Positions 7,972 to 16,350 of a DNA stretch of 64,000 nt are shown here, one piece after another. The DNA comes from an uncultured Oceanospirillaceae bacterium (lineage in GTDB: Bacteria; Pseudomonadota; Gammaproteobacteria; Pseudomonadales; Balneatricaceae). The number at the start of each line of letters is the position of its first letter. The first letter of the stretch is position 1. The position numbers and the translations under genes were made by a program. The stretch lies in contig CAJXNY010000021.1 of the NCBI GenBank assembly GCA_913057435.1, forward strand, positions 1-64,000. The letters run 5' to 3'. Below the pieces are notes generated by a model that saw only the letters and a list, made by a program, of their open reading frames with translations, was not told the DNA's origin and searched no databases.

Positions 7972-8844
7972 ATGGACCTCAAACAATTACGCTATTTTCT
8001 GACGGTGGCGCAGCTCGGTGGCTTTACCCGTGCTGCGCACCAGCTGCATGTGGCCCAGCCTGCGGTCAGCATGGGCGTGCGTAAACTGGAAGACCAGCTG
8101 GGCCTGCAACTGTTTCAGCGCACGGAGCGTCAGGTTCGGCTGACCGATGAAGGCGTTCGCTTGCAACGGCATGCTCAGCGCATTCTGCAGGCGGTTGATG
8201 ATGCCGCGCTGGAAATGGCGGAGCTCAAGGGCCTCAGTCAGGGGGAAGTACGCGTCGGTATTCCCAGCATGCTGGGCTCCTATTTTTTTCCACCGATTTT
8301 GATGGCGTTTCGCCACTGCTACCCAGAGCTGAAACTGACGGTGATCGAAGGTGGCACCTGGCAGCTGCAACAGATGCTGGAGCGAGGCGAGCTGGATCTG
8401 GGGGTGATTGTGGCGGAGTTTGTGCCGGCTGAGTTGCAGACGCGTACGTTTCTGCAGGCCCAGATGCTGGTGACGGTGGGCAAGGAGCATCCTTTTACCC
8501 AGCTGGATGCGGTGTCACCGGCACAGTTTTTTCGGGAAGAGCTGGTAATGTTCAAAGAGGGTTACTTTCATCGCAAAATTGTTGATCGGCTGGCGAGCCA
8601 GTGCGGGCTTGAGCCGGATATCGGTTTCGAGACCAACCTGATTCCGCTGATCAAATCCATTGTGCAGCAGGGCTTCGGGATTTCGACCTTGCTGGAGATG
8701 GTGATTCAGCCAGACGACCCGCTGGTTACCCGACCCTTTACCGAGCCGGTCTGGCTGGACCTGTCGATCGCCTGGCGTAAAGACGGTTATCTGTCGACGG
8801 CTAACCGGGCGTTTCGGGATTTTGTACTGGAACAGGCCGGGTAG
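7972..8844 (+). CDS. LysR-family transcriptional regulator
   Basis: A 290-residue LysR regulator. The N-terminal winged helix (about 1-60) reads MDLKQLRYFLTVAQLGG then AAHQLHVAQPAVSMGVRKLE; a periplasmic-binding-like effector domain covers about 90-290. I start it at the ATG at 7972, behind AAGG, rather than at the ATG at 7951. It is divergent from the MFS gene and probably regulates it in response to an unknown ligand. A palindrome between the two genes is the likely operator. Confidence 0.9.
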   Translation: MDLKQLRYFLTVAQLGGFTRAAHQLHVAQPAVSMGVRKLEDQLGLQLFQRTERQVRLTDEGVRLQRHAQRILQAVDDAALEMAELKGLSQGEVRVGIPSMLGSYFFPPILMAFRHCYPELKLTVIEGGTWQLQQMLERGELDLGVIVAEFVPAELQTRTFLQAQMLVTVGKEHPFTQLDAVSPAQFFREELVMFKEGYFHRKIVDRLASQCGLEPDIGFETNLIPLIKSIVQQGFGISTLLEMVIQPDDPLVTRPFTEPVWLDLSIAWRKDGYLSTANRAFRDFVLEQAG

Positions 8845-8993
8845 TCTCCGATGCGTGTGGGTTTAGACAAACGGCGGGCACTGCGGCTATGATCCGTGCT
8901 CCAGACACAGGCACGCAGGGGCCTGTCAGATAATATGCTGTGCGATGCAGCCCCCAGAACGACTGGCGCAGGCCGGTCAGCAGGAGTGATAGT

Positions 8994-9275
8994 ATGTTGA
9001 ACGTAAACGAATATTTTGATGGTGGCGTGAAATCAATCGGCTTCGAAAACAGCGAAGGCCGGGTGAGCGCAGGGGTGATGGCACCCGGTGAATACGCATT
9101 TGGCACCAGCGAGAACGAGTTGATGAAGGTGGTTTCTGGCGAGCTGATCATCCAGCTGCCAGGCAGCGACAGCTTCCAGAACTTCCCGGCGGGCACTGAA
9201 TTTAAAGTCGCCGCCAATCAGACCTTCAACGTTAAAGTAGAACAGGCGACTGCCTACCTGTGCTACTACGGCTAA
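8994..9275 (+). CDS. ppnP: Pyrimidine/purine nucleoside phosphorylase PpnP
   Basis: A 93-residue single-domain cupin protein matching PpnP (YaiE, DUF1255), which phosphorolyses a broad range of nucleosides in salvage. The family pattern is visible: [14 protein letters not shown] at the start, [12 protein letters not shown], the VSGEL turn and the AYLCYYG end. The ATG at 8994 follows AGGAG. It stands alone, with a stem-loop after the stop at 9284-9318. Confidence 0.92.
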   Translation: MLNVNEYFDGGVKSIGFENSEGRVSAGVMAPGEYAFGTSENELMKVVSGELIIQLPGSDSFQNFPAGTEFKVAANQTFNVKVEQATAYLCYYG

Positions 9276-9283
9276 GCCCGTTT

Positions 9284-9318
9284 AACACCAGTGGTCAGCG
9301 CGCTGATCGGCTGGTGTT
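9284..9318 (+). terminator. Stem-loop terminator candidate after ppnP
   Basis: AACACCAG (9284-9291) pairs with CTGGTGTT (9311-9318), and an inner TCAGCG/CGCTGA helix extends it. The U-tract is poor. Confidence 0.55.
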
Positions 9319-9651
9319 ATCTCCCTTTGCGACCTGCCTCCATCCTCTCCCGCGTTCTGGTACTGGCTGTGCACTGCACAAAAGGCCCATAATTACGCTG
9401 ATATTCACGGGTTATTGTCTATTGAATCAGCAGGTTAGACTTTAGCACTGGTTTGCTGCACTTCGTGGTAGATAGCGTACGCTAGCGGAAAATATCTCAA
9501 GCTTTGCTGAATATATTTCCGTCATGTTCTTTGCTGTTAGCGACACATTCAGCAATCTGCGTGCTAGTATTAGGCGCCTCAATTTAGCCGATTGCACCGA
9601 TAATCCGGCCGTCTGGCGGGCTTATCGGTTAACAGAGACAGAGTCTGAACG
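9319..9651. other. Intergenic region upstream of serA
   Basis: No gene is seen. A hairpin with arms CCGATAA (about 9597-9603) and TTATCGG (about 9623-9629) lies 22 bases before serA and could affect its translation. TAGTAT near 9566 is a possible -10 box without a convincing -35. Confidence 0.4.
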
Positions 9652-10884
9652 ATGAGCCAAAACACTTCCCTGGATAAGAGCAAGATCAAGATTTTGCTGC
9701 TGGAAGGCGTGCACCAGTCCGCCGTAGATACACTGAATGCACACGGTTACACCAACATCGAATTGCACACCAGTGCCTTGCCAGAAGAGCAGCTGCTGGA
9801 GTCGATCAAAGATGCCCACTTCGTTGGTATCCGCTCCCGTACCCAGCTGACTGCCAAAGTCTTTGATGCCGCTAAAAAACTGGTCTCCGTAGGCTGTTTC
9901 TGTATCGGCACCAATCAGGTTAACCTGGCAGCAGCCACCGAACGTGGTATCGCGGTGTTTAACGCACCTTATTCCAACACCCGCTCCGTTGCTGAACTGG
10001 TACTGGCTGAAGCGATCATCCTGCTGCGTGGTGTGGCGGAGAAAAGTGCTAAGGCGCACCGCGGTATCTGGCAGAAATCTGCTGCTAATTCCTACGAAAT
10101 CCGGGGTAAGAAGCTGGGTATTGTCGGTTACGGTAGCATCGGCTCACAGCTGAGCGTGATGGCTGAATCACTGGGTATGGAAGTGTATTTCTGCGATGTG
10201 GTGACCAAATTGCCACTGGGTAATGCCAGCCAGGTCGGCTCACTGAAGGAGCTGCTGGGACTGTGTGACATCGTCACTCTGCATGTACCAGAAACCGCGT
10301 CTACCAAAGACATCATGGGCTCTGAACAGTTTGCTCAGATGAAAGAAGGTTCCATCTTCATCAACGCGGCCCGTGGTACGACGGTTGATATCGATGCGCT
10401 GTGTGAAGTACTGTCCTCCGGTAAATTGCTGGGTGCGGCGATTGACGTATTCCCGGTTGAACCACGCAGCAATAAAGACGAGTTTATCTCGCCACTGCGT
10501 GAGTTCGACAATGTGATCCTGACCCCGCACGTGGGTGGTTCCACCATGGAAGCACAGGAAAACATCGGTTATGAAGTGGCGGAGAAGCTGGCCCGTTACA
10601 GCGATAACGGTACGTCGATCACATCGGTCAACTTCCCTGAAGTTGCGTTGCCTGCGCACCCGAGTGTGCACCGTCTGTTGCATCTGCATCGCAACGTACC
10701 TGGCGTGATGGCGGCGATCAACACCGTGTTCTCCGAGAACAACATCAACGTATCCGGTCAGTATCTGCAGACCAACGAGAAAATCGGTTACGTGGTCATC
10801 GATGTAGAAGCCGATACGTCTGAACTGGCGCTGGAGAAACTGAAACAGGTTGAAGGCACCCTGCGCTGCCGTCGTCTGTTCTGA
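9652..10884 (+). CDS. serA: D-3-phosphoglycerate dehydrogenase
   Basis: A 410-residue SerA that oxidises 3-phosphoglycerate to 3-phosphohydroxypyruvate, the first step of serine synthesis. The NAD-binding GYGSIG lies at 159-164. The catalytic Arg/Glu/His set is within NAARGTTVD, the FPVEP segment and LTPHVGGST. A C-terminal ACT domain (about 335-410) provides serine feedback. Length and arrangement match the E. coli form. It is monocistronic with an intrinsic terminator at 10910-10935. Confidence 0.96.
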   Translation: MSQNTSLDKSKIKILLLEGVHQSAVDTLNAHGYTNIELHTSALPEEQLLESIKDAHFVGIRSRTQLTAKVFDAAKKLVSVGCFCIGTNQVNLAAATERGIAVFNAPYSNTRSVAELVLAEAIILLRGVAEKSAKAHRGIWQKSAANSYEIRGKKLGIVGYGSIGSQLSVMAESLGMEVYFCDVVTKLPLGNASQVGSLKELLGLCDIVTLHVPETASTKDIMGSEQFAQMKEGSIFINAARGTTVDIDALCEVLSSGKLLGAAIDVFPVEPRSNKDEFISPLREFDNVILTPHVGGSTMEAQENIGYEVAEKLARYSDNGTSITSVNFPEVALPAHPSVHRLLHLHRNVPGVMAAINTVFSENNINVSGQYLQTNEKIGYVVIDVEADTSELALEKLKQVEGTLRCRRLF

Positions 10885-10909
10885 TTTCAGCCTTGCACAG
10901 CCCTGAAAA

Positions 10910-10935
10910 GCCAGTCAGTTTCTGACTGGCTTTTT
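10910..10935 (+). terminator. serA terminator
   Basis: GCCAGTCAG-TTT-CTGACTGGC is followed by five T. The stem is perfect. Confidence 0.9.
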
Positions 10936-10943
10936 GCTATCTG

Positions 10944-11933
10944 CTATCTGCTATCCGCCGAATGGGCTCGGCTGTCTGTTTCGCACGACCAGTGTGAATG
11001 CAGGGTACTGCGCAGGATTTTGAATAATCGGCCCTGGTAAGGCTCTGCTTCATTGATCAGCTGGTGGCGCGCCTCTTCGATCAGCTCGATCTGTAGTTCA
11101 GGGTACAGCTCGCTCAGCACCGACAGATTGTGTACCCAGTCGACAGTGCCATCGGCCAGCCCCTGTATCACCGTGACTTTGCCAGCCATGGGCGGGCTGC
11201 CTTCGATCCGCCGGGTCCAGGCCAGCATCGCGCCAATCCAGTCCAGCGGAATACGGTTATGCTGCAGCGGGTCCTGCTCCCGGACAAACGTCAGATAGTC
11301 TGTATTGTGGCTGTTGGCACTGTAATAACGGGCGACGGTACTGAGCAGGTATTTCAGCCAGCGATGTTTAAAGCGGATCGGGTGGTACTGTTGTGGCCGT
11401 ACCAGCGGGGCCAGCAGAATCCGCTGGGCCAGCGGCCAGTGAGCAATTTCACCGAACTGGCGCTGGTGCACCATCAGTACGGCAGCCCCGGTGCTGTGGC
11501 CGATAAAATGCCAGGGCGCGGGCAGTTGCGGGCTTAACTGCTGCACAATGTCACCAAACTGACAGCCGTAACGGGTGAAGCTGTCAATCCAGAACCGCTT
11601 GCCTTCCGACAGACCATGCCCTGGCAGATCGTAGCCTGCCACCACAAAACCCTCATCCAGCAAATGCTGGATCAGCGGCCGGTTCAGCGCCATATGCTCC
11701 ATATAGCCATGCATCAGTACCACCGTACCGCGAATCGGACGGGTGGGGGTAAAACACTGCACGCATAACGGCGTCCCGTAGCCATCGAGCAGCCCCAGCT
11801 GGTGGCGAGCCAGATTTTTCAGTCCGTCCAGCTGGTACAGTTGCAGGTAATCCTGGAACACCGGCCCGGGTCGGGTCGGGGCGTCCTGGAACAGTGGCAG
11901 CTGGTGATACAGCATGATCGGGTCAAATGGCAC
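10944..11933 (-). CDS. Alpha/beta hydrolase, monoacylglycerol lipase-like
   Basis: A 329-residue alpha/beta hydrolase of the serine aminopeptidase S33/lysophospholipase family. HGYMEH forms the oxyanion turn, GHSTGA holds the nucleophile serine, the acid lies in QGLADGTVDW and the histidine in EARHQLI. I place the start at the GTG at 11933: an AAGGAG site precedes it by six bases, while the ATGs at 11996 and 11915 lack one. There is no signal peptide, so it is cytosolic, and it probably acts on lipid esters. It is divergent from the thioesterase remnant at 12054. Confidence 0.82.
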   Translation of the reverse strand: MPFDPIMLYHQLPLFQDAPTRPGPVFQDYLQLYQLDGLKNLARHQLGLLDGYGTPLCVQCFTPTRPIRGTVVLMHGYMEHMALNRPLIQHLLDEGFVVAGYDLPGHGLSEGKRFWIDSFTRYGCQFGDIVQQLSPQLPAPWHFIGHSTGAAVLMVHQRQFGEIAHWPLAQRILLAPLVRPQQYHPIRFKHRWLKYLLSTVARYYSANSHNTDYLTFVREQDPLQHNRIPLDWIGAMLAWTRRIEGSPPMAGKVTVIQGLADGTVDWVHNLSVLSELYPELQIELIEEARHQLINEAEPYQGRLFKILRSTLHSHWSCETDSRAHSADSR

Positions 11934-12053
11934 AGCGCGCTCCTTCGAATAGGTACACTCTACACTGTAGCCAAACCCGCCCGGGATGCTTTTCAACCTT
12001 GGTAAAACACCCTAAGGTCGTAGACGGGTATAAATCAGCAAAAGGAATGTGAC

Positions 12054-12472
12054 GTGGATACCGCAACAGCACCTGCTCGTACGTTGTTAAGCACCTGTGA
12101 ACTGGCCGTGCGCTGGGGAGATATGGATGCCTATGGCCATGTGAATAATGCCATGTACCTGCGCTACCTTGAAGAAGCCCGCTGCCAGATGCTGGTCCAG
12201 CTGGAGGTTGCACTGGAGGGCAGCCAGATCGCGCCGGTGGTCATCAATGTGGGCTGTACCTTCCTGCGCCCGGTGGTCTACCCCGATACCCTGACCATCC
12301 ATTGTTATGGTGGCGAGCCCGGGCGTAGCAGTTTTATGAGTACCTATGAAGTCCTCAGCCAGGCTCAGGGGGTCAGAAAGTCAGTGAAGGCTATGCCAAA
12401 CTGGTCTGGATGGACCACCACAGCGGCACGTCAGTACCGATGCCTGCGACTATCCGCCGCCTGTTCGATTGA
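12054..12472 (+). pseudogene. Acyl-CoA thioesterase (YbgC/4HBT hotdog family), frameshifted
   Basis: The reading frame starts at a GTG at 12054 behind AAAGGA. It encodes a hotdog thioesterase with WGDMDAYGHVNNAMYLRYLEEAR, whose aspartate in GDMDAYGHVNN is the catalytic signature. After about residue 105 the frame is lost at a run of five G (12368-12372). In the alternative frame the expected ending resumes: SEGYAKLVWMDHHSG, then a stop at 12470-12472. One missing G explains it. Without repair the frame continues in phase into the next gene and would give a 1224-residue fusion. It is either a real decay or phase-variable site, or a sequencing error. Confidence 0.78.
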
Positions 12473-12521
12473 ACCACTCAATCAGGCATTGTTCATCTGG
12501 TTTACCTCAGAATTGCTGACT

Positions 12522-15500
12522 ATGAAAAAACTGATCCTGACCCTGTTGTTCTCTATTGTGTGCCTCAGCGCGTTAAGCGCCCAGGCGGATACCGCCGCAG
12601 ATCTGGCCGTTGCCCGCAGCCAGCTGGAAAACCTCAGTGCGGAGGATAGTGAAAGCCAGATCCCCCGTGAGCGCTACCAGCAACTGGTGTCGGCGCTGGA
12701 GAATACCCTGCGCTATGAGGAGAAGGCGGTTGAGTATCGACAGCAGATTGAACAGCAACCAGGTCAGGTCAGTGCGCTGAAAAAAGCACTGGCCAGGCCC
12801 GTGCAGGAAGCGCTGCTTAAGGGGCTGGAAAAGACCCCGCTGGTCAAGCTGGATCAGATGCATACTCGTATCAAAGCAGAGCTGCTGGAGCAGGAACGGG
12901 CGCAAAGCGCGGCTCGCAAGCGGGTCAATCAGAACGATAACAAAATGGTTGGCCTGCGTGAGCAGCTGGGCCAGTTGCGTCAGCAGGTGGATGATGCTGG
13001 CAGCAGTGGTAAAAAGAGTAAAAATGGCTCCGACGCGCTACGTAGCCAGCTGAAAAATGCTCGCTTCAGTGAGCTGGCAGCGCAGGTGCAGGCACTGGAA
13101 CTTGAGTTACTGGTATTGCCAGGCCAGACCGAACGGGCCAATTTGCAGCTGCAGCAGCTGGAACGTGAAATCGCTCAGCAGCGCCAGCAGGTTGAGCAGA
13201 TTGAGTCGGCTATTCAGTTGCGCCGCCGCAGCGAAGCGGAGCAGGCGCTGGACGCGCTGGATAAAACCTCCGAACAGCTGGTGGTGGCTCCGTTGTTACT
13301 GGCGGTACAGCAGCAGAATAAAGCGATCAGTGATCAGGTGCGTGAAGCACTGGCTGAGAGTGAACAGGTGACGACCACCCGTAGCGAGTTAAGCAAACAG
13401 CTGAAAAAACTCGATCGCAGCCACCGCACCATCGAGCAGCAGCTGGCGCTCGATATCGGTTATCTGGGTGGCGAGATGCGTCGCCTGATGTTGCGGGTGA
13501 CCCAGCCGATCAATACCCGTAAAACCTACGGCCAGATTAACCGGCTGCGTCTGCTTAATCTGGAGCAGGAGCAGGCGGCACTGGATGCTGATGAGAAGCC
13601 ACTCGATGACAGCCTGGATATGTCTCAGCAGGCGCAGCTGGCTGAACTGCTGGCAGATCAGCAGAGCCTTAACCGGCGGCTAAACAAAAGCCGCCAGACC
13701 CTGGTCAGCAGTCTGTCTGAGCTGCTGACCGTACAGGAAGCCTATAACGAACAGATTCGCCAGAGCAGTGAGCTGCTCAACGAGAATCTGCTCTGGCACC
13801 CCAGCGTGCCGACGATCGACCTGGGCTGGCCAGGCCAGATTCGGGACAGTATCGGCAACCTCTATAAACACTGGCGCAAGGTGCAGCAACATGAGGTACT
13901 CCAGCTCTCGCCAGCGGTTATCGGCGGGCTGTTTCTGGTGCTGCTCAGTGCCCTGATCGCGGTGGTGATGATCCGCTACAAAGGCAGCCATCAGCGTGAG
14001 TGGCAGCAACAGCTGGGCAATGTACGTCAGGATCGGATCAGCCATACTCTCAAACTGCTGATTATCGGGCCGCTGATTGCTGCGCCCACGCCATTGTTTC
14101 TGTTTGTACTGGCTCGTTTCGGGGTCAACCCGGACCACCCGGATGCGGCAGCCATTGCCATGGCGTTGCAGGTACTGGCGTTCAGCATGGGCTATATCCA
14201 TACCCTGTACCTGTGGCTGAGAAGCCCCTGGGGGCTGTTCCCCGGCCATCTTGAAGTGCCGCAGTTGCTGGCCGATGTGCTGAGCCGTCGCTTGCTGACT
14301 CTGTTTCTGTCCATCGCCCCGTTGCTGATGCTGGGGGCCTGGCTGGACGGGGTCGCCAATGATCTGGTGCGCTCGGGTCTGTCCCGGTTACTGTTTCTGG
14401 TACTGATCGGGCTGGTGGTGCTGTTTCTGTTCAGCCTGTGGCGACATGTACAACAGATCGACCAGTTACTGGGCCGCCCTGGCTGGTGGCAGCGGGCGCG
14501 GTTCTGGCTGGGGCTGTTGATCAGTATGCAGGCGGTGATGGTTGGCCTCACCCTCTGGGGCTACGCCCTGACGGCCGGGGCGATGATGCTGCTGCAGCTG
14601 GTGGCGATCAATATCTGCCTGGTGGTGTTTATGTTCTACCGGATCGGCATCCGCTGGCTGCTGATTGAAGAACGTAAACTGGCGTTCGCCCGTGCCCGCA
14701 CCCGCCGCGCCGAGATCCTCGCCGCGCGGGAAAAAAACGAAGAAGAACCACCACTGGAAGAGGATCTGCTGGATCTGCAGACCATCTCCGACCAGGCCCG
14801 GGTACTGCTCAAAGCGGGCAGCCTGGCGCTGCTGTTCAGTCTGTTCTGGTGGTTGCTGGGTGATTTCCTGCCCACCCTGGTGGTGCTGGACAACGTCGAA
14901 CTCTGGACCAGCACGGCGGCAGGGGAGAGCGGTGAGGTTTTGCAGCCCATTACCCTGAAAAACCTGCTGGTTGGCATTCTGGTGTTCAGCCTCAGCCTGC
15001 TGGCGGCGAACAACCTGCCCGGCCTGCTGGAGCTGCTATTACTGCGCCATATGAACCTGGCACCGGGCTCCGGCTACGCTATTACCACCATGATCAAATA
15101 CTTGCTGATCCTGGTCGGCATCACCTCAGGCTTCAGTCAGCTGGGCTTTGCCTGGGAAAAACTGCAGTGGCTGGTGGCGGCGCTGAGTGTCGGGCTGGGC
15201 TTTGGTTTGCAGGAAATCGTCGCCAATTTCGTCTCCGGTGTGATCATCCTGTTTGAAAAGCCGGTGCGAATCGGCGACACCGTCACCGTAGGGAACCTGA
15301 CCGGTAACGTGACCCGGATTCATATCCGTGCCACCACCATTACCGACTGGGACCGCAAAGAGGTGATTATCCCCAACAAGACCTTCATCACCGATCAGCT
15401 GATCAACTGGTCGCTCAGTGACGCGGTTACCCGTGTGGTACTGCCAGTAGGCGTGGCCTATGGTTCGGATACGGCGCTGGTGCGCTCGTTGCTGCTGGAG

Positions 15501-15728
15501 ATCGCGCACAATAACAAGCGCCTGCTGAAAGAGCCGGAACCTCAGGCATTTTTCCTTGGTTTTGGCGACAGTACCCTGAACTTTGATCTGCGGGTGTATG
15601 TCGCGGCCATGGCCGACCGGCTGGAAGTGACCCATGAGCTGAACAATGCCATTGATGCCGCATTCAAGGCACATAATATTGAAATTGCCTTTCCCCAGTT
15701 GCAGGTGCATCTGGCGAAAACGGACTGA
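12522..15728 (+). CDS. Large MscS-family mechanosensitive channel (MscK/MscM type)
   Basis: A 1068-residue inner-membrane channel of the KefA/MscK class that opens under membrane tension and may respond to ions. Residues 1-22 form a signal peptide cut after SAQA. About 450 periplasmic residues of coiled coil rich in Gln and Glu follow, then roughly eleven membrane helices from about 485. The conserved MscS pore and beta domain sit at about 840-960, with GLGFGLQEIVANFVSG and FEKPVRIGDTV then IPNK. The ATG at 12522 is chosen because the signal peptide begins there. The upstream in-frame sequence belongs to the frameshifted thioesterase. Distinguishing MscK from MscM is not possible here. Confidence 0.88.
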   Translation: MKKLILTLLFSIVCLSALSAQADTAADLAVARSQLENLSAEDSESQIPRERYQQLVSALENTLRYEEKAVEYRQQIEQQPGQVSALKKALARPVQEALLKGLEKTPLVKLDQMHTRIKAELLEQERAQSAARKRVNQNDNKMVGLREQLGQLRQQVDDAGSSGKKSKNGSDALRSQLKNARFSELAAQVQALELELLVLPGQTERANLQLQQLEREIAQQRQQVEQIESAIQLRRRSEAEQALDALDKTSEQLVVAPLLLAVQQQNKAISDQVREALAESEQVTTTRSELSKQLKKLDRSHRTIEQQLALDIGYLGGEMRRLMLRVTQPINTRKTYGQINRLRLLNLEQEQAALDADEKPLDDSLDMSQQAQLAELLADQQSLNRRLNKSRQTLVSSLSELLTVQEAYNEQIRQSSELLNENLLWHPSVPTIDLGWPGQIRDSIGNLYKHWRKVQQHEVLQLSPAVIGGLFLVLLSALIAVVMIRYKGSHQREWQQQLGNVRQDRISHTLKLLIIGPLIAAPTPLFLFVLARFGVNPDHPDAAAIAMALQVLAFSMGYIHTLYLWLRSPWGLFPGHLEVPQLLADVLSRRLLTLFLSIAPLLMLGAWLDGVANDLVRSGLSRLLFLVLIGLVVLFLFSLWRHVQQIDQLLGRPGWWQRARFWLGLLISMQAVMVGLTLWGYALTAGAMMLLQLVAINICLVVFMFYRIGIRWLLIEERKLAFARARTRRAEILAAREKNEEEPPLEEDLLDLQTISDQARVLLKAGSLALLFSLFWWLLGDFLPTLVVLDNVELWTSTAAGESGEVLQPITLKNLLVGILVFSLSLLAANNLPGLLELLLLRHMNLAPGSGYAITTMIKYLLILVGITSGFSQLGFAWEKLQWLVAALSVGLGFGLQEIVANFVSGVIILFEKPVRIGDTVTVGNLTGNVTRIHIRATTITDWDRKEVIIPNKTFITDQLINWSLSDAVTRVVLPVGVAYGSDTALVRSLLLEIAHNNKRLLKEPEPQAFFLGFGDSTLNFDLRVYVAAMADRLEVTHELNNAIDAAFKAHNIEIAFPQLQVHLAKTD

Positions 15729-15772
15729 GCCGCACGCGGCGATGATTAACCAAAAAGGGAGATTCAGGTGCC

Positions 15773-16117
15773 ATGAGCCATGTTGCATTGCCACAAAGAG
15801 GCCGTATTCAGCTGATCTATATCTGCTATTTAGCAGCCTTATTACTCGGTTTGCCGAGTCTGATCGGGCTGGTGCTGGCCTATGTCTGGCGGCGGGAAAA
15901 TAATCCGGCGGGCTTCAGCCACTTCCGATTTCAGATCCGTACTTTCTGGCTCGGCCTGCTGTATAGCGTGGTATGCCTGCCTTTCACGCTGATTCCGCTG
16001 TTCGGGACCATCCCCTATCTGCTGATTGGATTATGGTTTCTGGTCCGCACCGTACGGGGAATTCTGGCGGCTGGGCGGGATGAACCGATGCGTGATCCGG
16101 GCCGCTGGGGTTTTTGA
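15773..16117 (+). CDS. Small DUF4870-like membrane protein
   Basis: A 114-residue protein with three or four membrane helices. The pattern of a cytoplasmic start, YLAALLLGLPSLIGLVLAYVWRRE, a polar loop with FRFQIRTFWLG, and two further helices resembles DUF4870/YIP-like small membrane proteins. The ATG follows AGGTG. It trails the MscS channel by 44 bases and may be cotranscribed. The function is unknown. Confidence 0.7.
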   Translation: MSHVALPQRGRIQLIYICYLAALLLGLPSLIGLVLAYVWRRENNPAGFSHFRFQIRTFWLGLLYSVVCLPFTLIPLFGTIPYLLIGLWFLVRTVRGILAAGRDEPMRDPGRWGF

Positions 16118-16350
16118 ACCATTACTTGACACTTTAGGCGGGGTTTCCTGCTTTCTGCTTTCTACCTATGATTGGAAACCGATGCTCGCCACTGGCCGCA
16201 GGCGCTACAACTTTAGCCGCGACAGGGGCGACAGCAGGCAACACATTGATTACTGTTGCGATGCACAAAAAACCGCCCTGAGCGGATAACAATAATCAGC
16301 GTCTGGAGGCCTCACACCGGACGCCGGGTAGATAACAGAGGCATACTATT
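16118..16350. other. glcB leader region
   Basis: No gene is seen. A TTGACA at about 16128-16133 lacks a good -10 partner. Near 16286-16296 is ATAACAATAAT, a short A-rich block 55 bases before the glcB start that resembles Hfq/Crc target motifs. A minus-strand terminator-like hairpin at about 16268-16285 has no gene to serve. Confidence 0.4.

Noticed and set aside
12054-15728. A single 1224-residue open frame joining a thioesterase to an MscS channel.
   Set aside because: The channel has its own ATG and signal peptide at 12522, and the thioesterase C-terminus is found in another frame. I treat them as a frameshifted gene and a separate gene.
16265-16287. Minus-strand hairpin followed by six T upstream of glcB.
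   Set aside because: No minus-strand gene ends there, so there is nothing for it to terminate.
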